Shown here piece by piece: positions 8,465-16,776 of a stretch of DNA of 64,000 nt. The position numbers were made by a program, and so were the translations under genes. The notes below the pieces were generated by a model, which saw only the letters and a list, made by a program, of their open reading frames with translations, was not told where the DNA came from and ran no database searches. Numbering within the stretch: the stretch's first letter is position 1; each line of letters begins with the position of its first letter. The DNA comes from SG8-40 sp035528435 (lineage in GTDB: Bacteria; Pseudomonadota; Gammaproteobacteria; Burkholderiales; Eutrophovitaceae), in contig DATKYN010000007.1 in NCBI GenBank assembly GCA_035528435.1, forward strand, positions 6,692 through 70,691, read 5' to 3'.

Positions 8465-9589
8465 ATGGGGTTGAAAGCCTTTTCGCGTCTGTTTTGTCTG
8501 GCGGCAGCCATGCTCGTGTCTGGTGTGGCATTGGCCGAGTATCGACTGAATCTCAAGCCGGCCAACACCGCGCTCGGCGAGGCGGTCTACGATCTGCACA
8601 CGCTGGTAATGATCATCATTACCGTTATCTTTGTCGGCGTGTTCGGTTTCATGTTCTATTCCATTTTCAAGCACCGCAAGTCAGCCGGACACGAGGCCGC
8701 ACATTTTCACGAGAACACCACGGTCGAGATTGTCTGGACGGTGGTGCCCGTGTTTATCCTGATCGGTCTTGCCTGGCCGGCCACCAAGACGCTCCTTGAA
8801 ATGCGGGATACCTCGGCACCGGACATGACGATCAAGGTGACCGGCTATCAGTGGAAGTGGGGTTACGAATATCTGGACGACGACGTCAAGTTCTACAGTG
8901 CCCTGGCGACGCCGCGGGACCAGATCGAGGGCAATGCCGAGAAAGGCGAAAACTATCTGCTTGAGGTCGACAAGCCCCTGGTCGTGCCCGTTGGCAAGAA
9001 AGTACGAATCCTGACGACGGCGAACGATGTCCTGCACGCCTGGTACGTTCCGGAGCTTGCAGTCAAACAGGATGCCATCCCCGGATTCATTCGCGACACC
9101 TGGTTCCGGGCCGAAGAAACCGGCACCTTCCGCGGACAGTGCGCGGAGTTGTGTGGCAAGGAACACGGCTTCATGCCGATCGTTGTCAATGTGGTCAGTG
9201 AAAACGACTACAAGATCTGGGTTGCCGAGCAAAAGTCCGGTACTGGCGCGGCAGCTTACGATCCCGCCAAAACCTATACGGTCGCGGAGCTGAGTTCTGC
9301 CGGCGAATCCGTATACGGCACCCATTGCGTGGCTTGCCATCAGCCTGGCGGCAACGGTATGCCGCCGACGTTTCCAGCGCTGACTGGAGGGAAGATTACA
9401 ACGGGACCAATCGCCAACCATCTGGATATCGTTCTGAATGGCAGCAAGAAGAACCCGATGATGGCGGCGTTCGGGTCTCAGCTCAGCGATATGGAAATAG
9501 CCGCGGTTATTACCTACGAGCGAAATGCGCTGGGAAATTCTGTGGGCGATTCGTTGCAGCCCGGTGAAGTGGCTGCGGCACGCAATTAA
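8465..9589 (+). CDS. coxB: Cytochrome c oxidase subunit II with fused cytochrome c domain (caa3-type)
   Basis: A 374-residue subunit II that accepts electrons at the CuA site. It has a cleavable signal peptide (residues 1-24) and two transmembrane helices (about 45-65 and 88-108). The periplasmic cupredoxin domain carries CuA ligands His191, Cys226, Cys230, His234 and Met237. A C-terminal cytochrome c domain with CVACH (Cys288, Cys291, His292) is fused on, which makes the oxidase caa3-like and able to carry its own haem c. The ATG at 8465 is preceded by a strong GGGGGAAG ribosome binding site. It is the first core gene of the oxidase operon. Confidence 0.95.
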   Translation: MGLKAFSRLFCLAAAMLVSGVALAEYRLNLKPANTALGEAVYDLHTLVMIIITVIFVGVFGFMFYSIFKHRKSAGHEAAHFHENTTVEIVWTVVPVFILIGLAWPATKTLLEMRDTSAPDMTIKVTGYQWKWGYEYLDDDVKFYSALATPRDQIEGNAEKGENYLLEVDKPLVVPVGKKVRILTTANDVLHAWYVPELAVKQDAIPGFIRDTWFRAEETGTFRGQCAELCGKEHGFMPIVVNVVSENDYKIWVAEQKSGTGAAAYDPAKTYTVAELSSAGESVYGTHCVACHQPGGNGMPPTFPALTGGKITTGPIANHLDIVLNGSKKNPMMAAFGSQLSDMEIAAVITYERNALGNSVGDSLQPGEVAAARN

Positions 9590-9635
9590 CAGTTCTCGGA
9601 CATAGAAGACATTAAAGGTTCGGAAGGAGAATCAA

Positions 9636-11210
9636 ATGGAAGCGGTACACGAACACGATCATAGTCATGATCGCCCGTCAGGGATTATGCGCTGGGTGAC
9701 GACGACCAACCACAAGGACATCGGCACGATGTACCTCTGGTTCAGCTTCACGATGTTTATGGTTGGCGGCGTAATGGCCTTGATTATCCGCTCCGAGCTT
9801 TTTCAGCCCGGTTTGCAGATCGTTCAGCCCGAGTTCTTCAACCAGATGACGACCCTTCACGGGCTCATTATGGTGTTCGGCGCGATCATGCCGGCGTTCG
9901 TCGGGTTTGCGAACTGGCAGATCCCGATGATGATCGGTGCGCCCGACATGGCGTTCCCGCGCATGAACAACTGGAGCTTCTGGCTGCTTCCGCCCGCCGG
10001 TTCGCTGCTGATCCTTTCCATGTTCGTTCCGGGCGGCAGTGCCGGTGTCGGCTGGACGATGTATGCGCCGCTCACGATACAGCAGGGCATGGGGATGGAC
10101 CTGGTGATTTTCGCCGTCCACATTCTTGGTATGTCTTCCATCATGGGGTCGATTAACATTGTTACGACCATCCTGAACATGCGGGCACCGGGCATGACGA
10201 TGATGAAAATGCCGCTGTTTGTCTGGACCTGGTTGATTACCGCGTATTTGCTGATCGCCGCCATGCCAGTGTTGGCCGGCGCGGTAACCATGACACTTAC
10301 CGACCGCCATTTCGGGACACATTTTTTCAACGCTGCGGGCGGCGGTGATCCGGTTCTGTTCCAGCACATCTTCTGGTTCTTCGGTCACCCGGAGGTTTAC
10401 ATTATTGCGATTCCGGCATTTGGTGTTGTTTCCCAGGTGATTCCGGCTTTCGCGCGAAAGCCGTTGTTCGGTTATGCGTCAATGGTCTACGCGACGGCTT
10501 CCATCGCAATTCTTTCTTTCCTGGTCTGGGCGCACCACATGTACACCGTAGGCATGCCGGTGGAGGCGCAGCTTTACTACATGTTTGCCACCATGCTGAT
10601 AGCGGTGCCGACCGGGGTGAAGGTGTTCAACTGGGTTGCCACAATGTGGAAAGGCTCGATGACATTCGAAACGCCGATGTTGTTCGCCATCGGTTTCCTG
10701 TTCCTGTTTACGCTTGGCGGATTTACCGGACTGGTGCTGGCGTTGACACCGGTTGACGTGCAGCTTCACGATACCTATTACGTGGTCGCACACTTCCATT
10801 ACGTGATGGTGGCTGGCGCATTGTTCTCTGCCTTTGCCGGTGTTTACTACTGGCTGCCGAAGTGGATCGGCAAGATGTACGACGAAACACTCGGCAAGTG
10901 GCATTTCTGGTTGTCGATCATCTTCTTTAATGTCACGTTCTTCGTTCAGCACTTCCTCGGTCTTGCGGGCATGCCGCGCCGTATCCCCGACTACTCATTG
11001 CAGTTCGCTGACTTCAATATGATTTCGTCGATCGGTGCGTTCGGTTTCGGATTGTCCCAGTTGCTGTTCCTTTACATCCTGATAAAGGCAATCCGTAGCG
11101 GTGAGAAAGCACCGGAAAAGCCGTGGGATGGCGCTGATACGCTGGAGTGGACGCATCTGCCTACACCGGCCCCGTATCACAGTTTCGAGACACCACCGAC
11201 GGTTAAGTAA
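9636..11210 (+). CDS. coxA: Cytochrome c oxidase subunit I
   Basis: The catalytic haem-copper subunit, 524 residues with about 12 transmembrane helices. The ligands are visible: His75 for haem a, His251 and the cross-linked Tyr255 of GHPEVY with CuB, the His300-His301 pair for CuB, and His386/His388 in AHFHYV for haem a3 and haem a. Glu253 in GHPEVY marks a type-A proton-pumping oxidase. A His-rich N-terminus (HEHDHSHD) precedes the first helix. A clear GGAAGGAG ribosome binding site precedes the start. It works with CoxB and CoxC in the inner membrane. Confidence 0.97.
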   Translation: MEAVHEHDHSHDRPSGIMRWVTTTNHKDIGTMYLWFSFTMFMVGGVMALIIRSELFQPGLQIVQPEFFNQMTTLHGLIMVFGAIMPAFVGFANWQIPMMIGAPDMAFPRMNNWSFWLLPPAGSLLILSMFVPGGSAGVGWTMYAPLTIQQGMGMDLVIFAVHILGMSSIMGSINIVTTILNMRAPGMTMMKMPLFVWTWLITAYLLIAAMPVLAGAVTMTLTDRHFGTHFFNAAGGGDPVLFQHIFWFFGHPEVYIIAIPAFGVVSQVIPAFARKPLFGYASMVYATASIAILSFLVWAHHMYTVGMPVEAQLYYMFATMLIAVPTGVKVFNWVATMWKGSMTFETPMLFAIGFLFLFTLGGFTGLVLALTPVDVQLHDTYYVVAHFHYVMVAGALFSAFAGVYYWLPKWIGKMYDETLGKWHFWLSIIFFNVTFFVQHFLGLAGMPRRIPDYSLQFADFNMISSIGAFGFGLSQLLFLYILIKAIRSGEKAPEKPWDGADTLEWTHLPTPAPYHSFETPPTVK

Positions 11211-11284
11211 CCTGGCGGAACGTGCCGGGAGCAGTGGCGGGCACTTGATGATACGTCCGCCACCCAGTCTCTCGTGGATACCCG

Positions 11285-11401
11285 ATGACCTATTCGCAAA
11301 CTGATCAGAGAGAGAAGCGGAACATGAAGACCGGGATCGTACTTGCGACGATCGCGGCCATTTTCTTTATCGGGTTTTTTCTCCGGCGCTTGTTGTTCTA
11401 A
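11285..11401 (+). CDS. Small single-helix cytochrome oxidase-associated protein (38 aa)
   Basis: A 38-residue frame between coxA and ctaG. It has a charged N-terminus (MTYSQTDQREKRN), one hydrophobic helix (about residues 16-31) and a basic end (LRRLLF). Its stop shares one base with the ctaG start. Small proteins of this kind, annotated as cytochrome oxidase small assembly proteins, occur just before ctaG in many beta- and gammaproteobacteria. An internal ATG at 11324 would give 25 residues. The position, coupling to ctaG and membrane-helix pattern support a real gene; the function is inferred from context only. Confidence 0.6.
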   Translation: MTYSQTDQREKRNMKTGIVLATIAAIFFIGFFLRRLLF

Positions 11402-11970
11402 TGAGTCACTCAATACTAAAACGTAACCGCGATACGCTTCGCAAACTCACCGTTGTCGCATTAGTGATGTTCGGCTTTGGTTACGCGCTGGTCCCACTTT
11501 ACGAAAAGATCTGTGAAGTCACCGGCATCAACCAGGTGGTGAAGCCGGATACGGTCGTAAACACGCAAGTCGACAAGTCGCGAACGATCGTGATGGAGTT
11601 CGACGCAAATTCGCGCGGCGATATTGCGTGGGAGCTTATTCCCAGGGAGCGCAAGCGCACGGTACATCCCGGTGAGCTGGTGCACGTGGTGTTTGATCTC
11701 AAGAATACGACCGACGTTTCTGTCCAGGCTCAGGCAATTCCGAGTTTTGGTCCGCAACGTGCAGGTCTTCATGTGAAGAAGCTGGAGTGTTTTTGTTTTA
11801 CCCAGCAGGAGATTCGGGCAGGCGAGAGCCGGGAGTTGCCGGTTGTTCTGGTCGTTGAGCCTTCCATCCCGCAAGACGTGCACACGGTGACGCTTTCCTA
11901 CACGATGTTCGAAGTTGGCGGCACCCAGGAACCCAAGACCGCGATGCGTCCAGTGGGTGATAAGGGGTGA
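11401..11970 (+). CDS. ctaG: Cytochrome c oxidase copper chaperone CtaG/Cox11
   Basis: A 189-residue membrane-anchored chaperone that delivers copper to the CuB site of subunit I. One N-terminal transmembrane helix (about residues 15-33) is followed by the conserved VPLYEKICEVTGINQ and a periplasmic immunoglobulin-like domain with the copper-binding CFCF motif (Cys130, Cys132). The length is typical. It is translationally coupled upstream to the small protein (shared base) and downstream to the DUF2970 gene (the ATG overlaps its stop). Confidence 0.95.
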   Translation: MSHSILKRNRDTLRKLTVVALVMFGFGYALVPLYEKICEVTGINQVVKPDTVVNTQVDKSRTIVMEFDANSRGDIAWELIPRERKRTVHPGELVHVVFDLKNTTDVSVQAQAIPSFGPQRAGLHVKKLECFCFTQQEIRAGESRELPVVLVVEPSIPQDVHTVTLSYTMFEVGGTQEPKTAMRPVGDKG

Positions 11971-12182
11971 TGGCCGCTGTTGGTAGGAAAGACCGGGAGA
12001 CTGGCGGGGCGCTGCGCGCGTTTCGTGCGGTATTTTCGGCGTTTACGGGAATTGGCAGGGGCAATGCGCTGCGCGATGATCTTGCGATGCTTCGACCCTG
12101 GCAAGTTATTGCCGCCGGATTGATTTGCGCGGCTGTTTTTGTGACAGTGATCGTCACGCTGGTGCGCAACATCGCTACGTGA
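11970..12182 (+). CDS. DUF2970 small membrane protein
   Basis: A 70-residue protein with a basic soluble N-terminal half (FRAVFSAFTGIGRG is typical of DUF2970) and one C-terminal transmembrane helix (about residues 43-66). Family members are found between ctaG and coxC in proteobacterial oxidase operons; their role is unknown and assembly or stability is a guess. The ATG at 11970 overlaps the ctaG stop. coxC follows after 45 bases with its own good ribosome binding site. Confidence 0.72.
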   Translation: MAAVGRKDRETGGALRAFRAVFSAFTGIGRGNALRDDLAMLRPWQVIAAGLICAAVFVTVIVTLVRNIAT

Positions 12183-12227
12183 ATAACATCAAAATAAATA
12201 AATCAGACTTTACAGAGGAGTAAGGCT

Positions 12228-13079
12228 ATGACCTCGCAACCGGGCGGTTATTATCTGCCATCCCCATCGCACTGGCCCATTGTTGGTTCGGTCGCGCTGT
12301 TTCTGATGGCGTTAGGCGGTGTGCTCATGATGAATGGCGCCGGTGGAGGCGGCATGGTCTTGCTCGCCGGAAGTGCCATCATGATTTACATGCTGTTCGG
12401 CTGGTTCGGTACCGTCATTGGCGAGAGCGAGAGCGGCAAATACAACAAGCAGGTAGACGTGTCGTACCGCTGGGCGATGAGCTGGTTCATCTTCTCGGAG
12501 GTGATGTTCTTCGCGGCGTTCTTTGGCGCCCTTTTCTACATGCGTGTGCTGTCGGTGCCATGGCTTGCCGATCCCGATACTGAGCGTCTTTTGTGGCCTG
12601 GTTTTGCCGCCACATGGCCGGTTTCCGGCCCGGGTATTGCCGAGCAGTTCACGCCGATGGGTGCGTGGGGGCTGCCGGCAATCAACACCGCGATCCTGCT
12701 AACGTCCGGTGTAACCATTACGGTTGCCCACTGGGCCTTGAAAGAGAACAAGCGCTCCATGCTTAACTTGTTCATGTTTCTGACGATTGCGCTCGGTCTG
12801 ACCTTTATTTGCGTCCAGGCGTACGAATACGGGCATGCTTATAAGGACTTGAATCTGACGCTGGAAAGCGGTGCCTACGGTGCCACGTTTTACATGCTGA
12901 CCGGTTTTCATGGATTTCATGTCACGGTCGGAACGATCATGTTGATCGTTATCTGGTTACGCTGCCTGAAAGGGCATTTCACGCCAGAACAGCATTTCGG
13001 TTTTGAAGGCGTAGCCTGGTACTGGCACTTCGTTGACGTGGTATGGCTTGGACTGTTTGTCTTCGTCTACTGGCTCTAG
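12228..13079 (+). CDS. coxC: Cytochrome c oxidase subunit III
   Basis: A 283-residue integral membrane subunit with seven predicted helices that stabilises the oxidase core. Family motifs include the MSWFIFSEVMFFAAFFGALFY helix and the C-terminal FGFEGVAWYWHFVDVVWLGLF segment, whose HFVDVVW is nearly invariant. A strong GAGGAG ribosome binding site lies before the ATG. It is the last gene of the first oxidase transcription block and is followed by a rho-independent terminator (13148-13184). Confidence 0.96.
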   Translation: MTSQPGGYYLPSPSHWPIVGSVALFLMALGGVLMMNGAGGGGMVLLAGSAIMIYMLFGWFGTVIGESESGKYNKQVDVSYRWAMSWFIFSEVMFFAAFFGALFYMRVLSVPWLADPDTERLLWPGFAATWPVSGPGIAEQFTPMGAWGLPAINTAILLTSGVTITVAHWALKENKRSMLNLFMFLTIALGLTFICVQAYEYGHAYKDLNLTLESGAYGATFYMLTGFHGFHVTVGTIMLIVIWLRCLKGHFTPEQHFGFEGVAWYWHFVDVVWLGLFVFVYWL

Positions 13080-13122
13080 GTTAGGATCGCATCGACGGGC
13101 TCTAACCTTTAAAGCACGAAAA

Positions 13123-13140
13123 GCCCCGCTTGCGCGGGGC
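13123..13140 (-). terminator. Rho-independent terminator of the DUF2909 gene
   Basis: Read on the minus strand, a 7-bp GC stem (GCCCCGC/GCGGGGC) with a 4-base loop is followed by TTTT. It lies 42 bases beyond the DUF2909 stop and faces the coxC transcript. Confidence 0.6.
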
Positions 13141-13147
13141 AAATGGC

Positions 13148-13184
13148 CGCCGCCGGCTGGTAAGCCGCGCGGCGACATTTTTTT
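13148..13184 (+). terminator. Rho-independent terminator of the coxB-coxC operon
   Basis: An imperfect GC-rich stem pairs an inner CGGCT/AGCCG (loop GGTA) with an outer CGCCGC/GCGGCG-type arm across one bulged C. A run of seven T at 13178-13184 follows. It sits 69 bases after coxC and its T-run touches the stop of the convergent DUF2909 gene. Confidence 0.6.
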
Positions 13185-13380
13185 ATAGGTTTCGTTGCGG
13201 GATCAGACCGAAGTAATAGCCGAGCATAAGCAGAATGAACAGAGTCACGGAAAACCCGATACGGATCGTCAGTGATTTCAAGGTGCGGTCAGAGCCTCCC
13301 TTGTCACGCACAAGGTAGAACAGGGCAGATGCGAGGCTGCCGACGATGACCAGCAAGAAAAGGACGATGATTATTTTCAT
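13183..13380 (-). CDS. DUF2909 twin transmembrane protein
   Basis: A 65-residue protein with two transmembrane helices (about residues 2-20 and 38-57) separated by a short RDKGGSDRT loop that is conserved in DUF2909 proteins. These are found facing coxC or next to surf1 in Pseudomonas-type oxidase clusters; the role is unknown. The ATG at 13380 was chosen because the longer frame adds a non-hydrophobic leader that overlaps surf1. It is the only minus-strand gene inside the oxidase cluster, so it is transcribed separately from it. Confidence 0.75.
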   Translation of the reverse strand: MKIIIVLFLLVIVGSLASALFYLVRDKGGSDRTLKSLTIRIGFSVTLFILLMLGYYFGLIPQRNL

Positions 13381-13461
13381 GGATGCGTTCCTGTTGCGGA
13401 GTTTAGAGGATAGCCGCTTGGTCCACCAGTATGGGAGCCAAACGGTAGGTCTCGAGATGAG

Positions 13462-14181
13462 GTGAATTTCATCGTGCAACGCCCGGAGTGGAGGACAACG
13501 ATCGTTGCGTTGCTGGGTTTGGCGCTGACGCTATCGGCGTCGTACTGGCAATTCGGCCGGGCCAGCGACAAAGCGGCGTTACGTCAGCAGTATTCGGCAC
13601 GCCAGGCGATGCTTCCGCATGATCTGGGCAATGGCGTACCATCGCTCGAGGACGCTGCATTTCGGAAAATGCGTGCAACCGGGATGTTTGTCCCGGAAAA
13701 AGCAATCCTGCTCGACAATAAGCTGCGCGCCGGCGCTGCAGGTTACGAGATCGTTGTTCCACTGCAGTTGTCCGGTAGTGATCGGCACGTCTTGATCAAC
13801 CGCGGATGGGTGCAGCGCGGGCGTGACCGGTCTGATTTGCCTGTTATCGATGTGCCCGAAAACGCGGTGACGATCGTCGGTACGGCAATCGTTCCGGGCC
13901 GGGGGGCGCTGGAGTTGTCCGATGAAATCATCGAAGGCCGTGTCTGGCAGAATCTGAACCTGTCGCGCTACCGGGAGCGGCAACAGCTGAACATACTGGA
14001 TTTCGTTATTCAGGAGGAGTCGGATCACGAGGATGGTATTAACCGGAATTGGCCTGCTCCCGGTTTCGGAATCCGCACGCACCAGTCTTACGCCGTCCAA
14101 TGGTTGTTGTTCGCCACGTTGATTATTTTCTTCTATTGCTACTATGGACTCTTCAGAAAAAAAACCAGCAGTACAGAGTAA
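13462..14181 (+). CDS. surf1: SURF1 family cytochrome oxidase assembly protein
   Basis: A 239-residue protein that helps insert haem a into subunit I. The SURF1 layout is clear: an N-terminal helix (about residues 11-27) with WQFGRA, a large periplasmic domain with LLDNKLRAGAAGYEIVVPL and the RGWV motif, and a C-terminal helix starting at QSYAVQWLLFA. The start is GTG at 13462 after a GAGG. The last 38 bases overlap the next gene, which is an unusually long overlap for this operon. Confidence 0.92.
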   Translation: MNFIVQRPEWRTTIVALLGLALTLSASYWQFGRASDKAALRQQYSARQAMLPHDLGNGVPSLEDAAFRKMRATGMFVPEKAILLDNKLRAGAAGYEIVVPLQLSGSDRHVLINRGWVQRGRDRSDLPVIDVPENAVTIVGTAIVPGRGALELSDEIIEGRVWQNLNLSRYRERQQLNILDFVIQEESDHEDGINRNWPAPGFGIRTHQSYAVQWLLFATLIIFFYCYYGLFRKKTSSTE

Positions 14182-14743
14182 CCTGACCTTATGGTTGATA
14201 CTCTTCGTATGCGTGCTGCCGATTGTTGCGTCATCGGTTCTGTATTTCATGTGGAAACCGACACGCTTTGTGAATCATGGCGAGTTGCTTGATCCGGTGC
14301 CACTTGCCGATGTGGTGTTTTTGCAGAAACAAGGTGGTCAGTTCAGTTTCAGCGAGCTGAGCGGCCGCTGGAGTTTCGTGTCGATCGATGATGGTGTTTG
14401 CGACGACTATTGCGCGAAAAAACTTTACCTGATGCGGCAACTCCGGTTGACCCAAGGTAAGTACTCTGACCGTGTTGAACGCGTGTGGTTGATCCCTGAT
14501 GGCCAGCAGCCGGCTCCGCAAACGCTGGCCGAGTACCAGGGCACGCGCGCTATTGGGCTGTCAAGCGGCAGCGGGCTGGAACTGTTTCCAGCCGACGGTC
14601 AGCGTACGGAGTACATATATCTGATCGATCCGGTCGGTAACCTGATGATGCGCTTCCCTCCCGATGCTGATCCGAGCCGGATAAAGAAGGACATCGCCAA
14701 GCTGTTGCGCGTGTCCAGCGGCTGGCGCCAGATCGAACGCTGA
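14144..14743 (+). CDS. SCO-like thioredoxin-fold membrane protein
   Basis: A 199-residue protein with one N-terminal transmembrane helix (about residues 15-36) and a periplasmic thioredoxin-like domain. It has a CxxxC pair (Cys86, Cys90) where SCO proteins bind copper, and a C-terminal IYLIDPVGNLMMRFPPDADP stretch typical of SCO-related folds. I do not see the histidine that completes the SCO copper site, so it may act in disulfide chemistry rather than metal transfer. It starts 38 bases inside surf1 and is followed by ctaA after 13 bases. Homologues in Pseudomonas-type clusters are annotated as hypothetical cytochrome oxidase proteins. Confidence 0.7.
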   Translation: MDSSEKKPAVQSNLTLWLILFVCVLPIVASSVLYFMWKPTRFVNHGELLDPVPLADVVFLQKQGGQFSFSELSGRWSFVSIDDGVCDDYCAKKLYLMRQLRLTQGKYSDRVERVWLIPDGQQPAPQTLAEYQGTRAIGLSSGSGLELFPADGQRTEYIYLIDPVGNLMMRFPPDADPSRIKKDIAKLLRVSSGWRQIER

Positions 14744-14756
14744 AAGAGCACGCCTG

Positions 14757-15863
14757 ATGTCTGATCCGATCTGGCAGTTTTCGTTGCAAACGGTTCACGC
14801 GCTGATCTGGGGCGGGACTCTGTTTATCTCGCTGATTGTGTGTGTCCGTGCCGTTGGCTTCAGCAAGCTGGTCTATGCGACAACTTTGTTGACTTTCGTT
14901 CTGGTGGCCTTGGGCGCTTATGTGCGTTTGACCGATGCCGGGCTCGGCTGTCCTGACTGGCCGGGGTGTTACGGCAAGTTATCGCCTTTCCATGCGGAAA
15001 CGGAAATTGATGACGCACAGCAGCTGTCGCCCGCTGGTCCGGTGTCCGCAACCAAAGCGTGGAACGAGATGTTGCACCGCTACCTCGCTTCTCTGGTTGG
15101 GGCGATGATTGTTGCGATCGTTGTGCAAGTGTTTCTTAAGCGCAGGCGATCTCAGTCTGATTCCTCTGATCCGGGGAAGGCAATTGGGCTGCCGTTGCTG
15201 CTGCTCGGATTCGTCATATTGCAGGGCTTGTTCGGGAAATGGACTGTCACTCTGCTTCTTAAACCTGCCATCGTCACTCTGCACTTGCTGGGTGGAATGG
15301 TCATACTCGCCATGCTTGCCTGGCTAAGTGCCCGCCAGCTTCGACTCGCCGGCGCGCGCCGGCCGGCCGAGGCTCGCCGGTTACGGCCATGGGCAATCCT
15401 GGCTATTTTTATCGTCTTTGGGCAGATCGCACTCGGTGGTTGGGTTAGCACCAATTACGCTGCGCTGGCGTGCATCGATTTTCCAACGTGCCATGGTGAA
15501 TGGTTGCCGGATATGGATTTTGGTCACGGCTTCCAGCTGCGGCGTGAGTTGGGCATGACGGCTCAAGGCGAACCATTGTCGAATGCATCGTTGAACGCGA
15601 TCCATTGGGCGCACCGGGTCGGCGCGCTCGTGCTCACGGTTTATCTGGGGATAATGGCTTACGCAGCGGCTGCAATGACGGGGTTGCGCCGCTATGCATG
15701 GGCGTTGGGTGCGGCATTGGTGCTGCAAATCGGTCTTGGCATATCGAATGTGCTGGCGATGTTACCGCTGCCGCTTGCCGTAGCCCACAATGCCGGGGCG
15801 GCGCTGTTGCTGATCACGGTCGTGGTGCTAAACTTTGCACTCCGTCAGGAGTCTCCCCGGTAA
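14757..15863 (+). CDS. ctaA: Haem A synthase CtaA
   Basis: A 368-residue, eight-helix enzyme that oxidises the methyl group of haem O to make haem A for the oxidase. The family motif GAYVRLTDAGLGCPDWPGCYG follows the second helix, and later helices carry conserved histidines (EMLHRYLAS, LHLLGG, HWAHRVGA, AHNAGAA). A cysteine pair in ALACIDFPTCHGEW marks the second loop. The stop is directly followed by the ATG of ctaB, so the two are coupled. Confidence 0.94.
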   Translation: MSDPIWQFSLQTVHALIWGGTLFISLIVCVRAVGFSKLVYATTLLTFVLVALGAYVRLTDAGLGCPDWPGCYGKLSPFHAETEIDDAQQLSPAGPVSATKAWNEMLHRYLASLVGAMIVAIVVQVFLKRRRSQSDSSDPGKAIGLPLLLLGFVILQGLFGKWTVTLLLKPAIVTLHLLGGMVILAMLAWLSARQLRLAGARRPAEARRLRPWAILAIFIVFGQIALGGWVSTNYAALACIDFPTCHGEWLPDMDFGHGFQLRRELGMTAQGEPLSNASLNAIHWAHRVGALVLTVYLGIMAYAAAAMTGLRRYAWALGAALVLQIGLGISNVLAMLPLPLAVAHNAGAALLLITVVVLNFALRQESPR

Positions 15864-16766
15864 ATGTCGGTATCCACCTACCCCTCGCAACTAGCCTCGC
15901 GCCTTGAGCATTATTTGCAGCTGACCAAGCCGCGGGTTGTTGCCTTGATTGTCTTCACGGCGATTATCGGCATGTTGCTCTCGACCGATGGGCCTGTGCC
16001 GCTGCCAATTCTGCTGTTCGGCTCGCTCGGGATCTGGCTGGTTGCAGGTGCGGCAGCGGCGGTGAACTGTCTGGTTGAGCAAAAGATCGATGCCCTGATG
16101 GCGCGCACCCGCGGGCGGCCCTTGCCGCTGGGTTCGGTTTCAACACCCGAGACGCTGATTTTTTCTGGCGTGGTCGGAGGTGCGGGTCTGGCGACGCTTT
16201 ACGTGTTGGTGAACCCTTTGACCATGTGGTTAACGCTTGCGACCTTCGTTGGCTACGCGATCATCTACACCGTCATACTCAAACCGCTGACACCACAGAA
16301 TATTGTGATTGGCGGTGCTTCCGGCGCGATGCCCCCGGTATTGGGATGGGCGGCCGTAACCGGTGGGATTTCGCATGAGGCCTGGCTGCTGTTTCTGATT
16401 ATATTTGCCTGGACACCACCCCATTTCTGGGCGCTGGCGCTTTACCGCAAGCACGAGTATGCGAAAGCGGATGTTCCGATGCTGCCGGTTACGCACGGGG
16501 ACAAGTTCACCCGTCTGCATGTGCTGCTCTACACCATGATCCTTTTTGCCGTGTCACTGCTGCCGTTCGCGGTCCGCATGAGTGGTTGGCTGTATGCAGT
16601 TGGCGCAGTCATACTGGGTGGAGTATTTCTCTATTACGCTTTTCGAATATGGCTTGCTTACAGCGACGCGCTTGCACGGCAGACCTTTCGATATTCGATC
16701 ATCTATCTCGCGCTGTTATTCGCGATTCTGCTGCTCGATCATTATCTGCTGGTTGGCCATACGTGA
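15864..16766 (+). CDS. ctaB: Protohaem IX farnesyltransferase (haem O synthase)
   Basis: A 300-residue UbiA-family prenyltransferase that adds a farnesyl group to haem b to give haem O, the substrate of CtaA. The first Asp-rich site lies in NCLVEQKIDALMARTRGRPL (about residues 72-91) and the second in AWTPPHFWALALYRKHEYAKADVPM. Nine helices are predicted. The gene begins with the base after the ctaA stop. The protein is also called CyoE when associated with quinol oxidases. Confidence 0.95.
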   Translation: MSVSTYPSQLASRLEHYLQLTKPRVVALIVFTAIIGMLLSTDGPVPLPILLFGSLGIWLVAGAAAAVNCLVEQKIDALMARTRGRPLPLGSVSTPETLIFSGVVGGAGLATLYVLVNPLTMWLTLATFVGYAIIYTVILKPLTPQNIVIGGASGAMPPVLGWAAVTGGISHEAWLLFLIIFAWTPPHFWALALYRKHEYAKADVPMLPVTHGDKFTRLHVLLYTMILFAVSLLPFAVRMSGWLYAVGAVILGGVFLYYAFRIWLAYSDALARQTFRYSIIYLALLFAILLLDHYLLVGHT

Positions 16767-16776
16767 TGGCTTGCGA

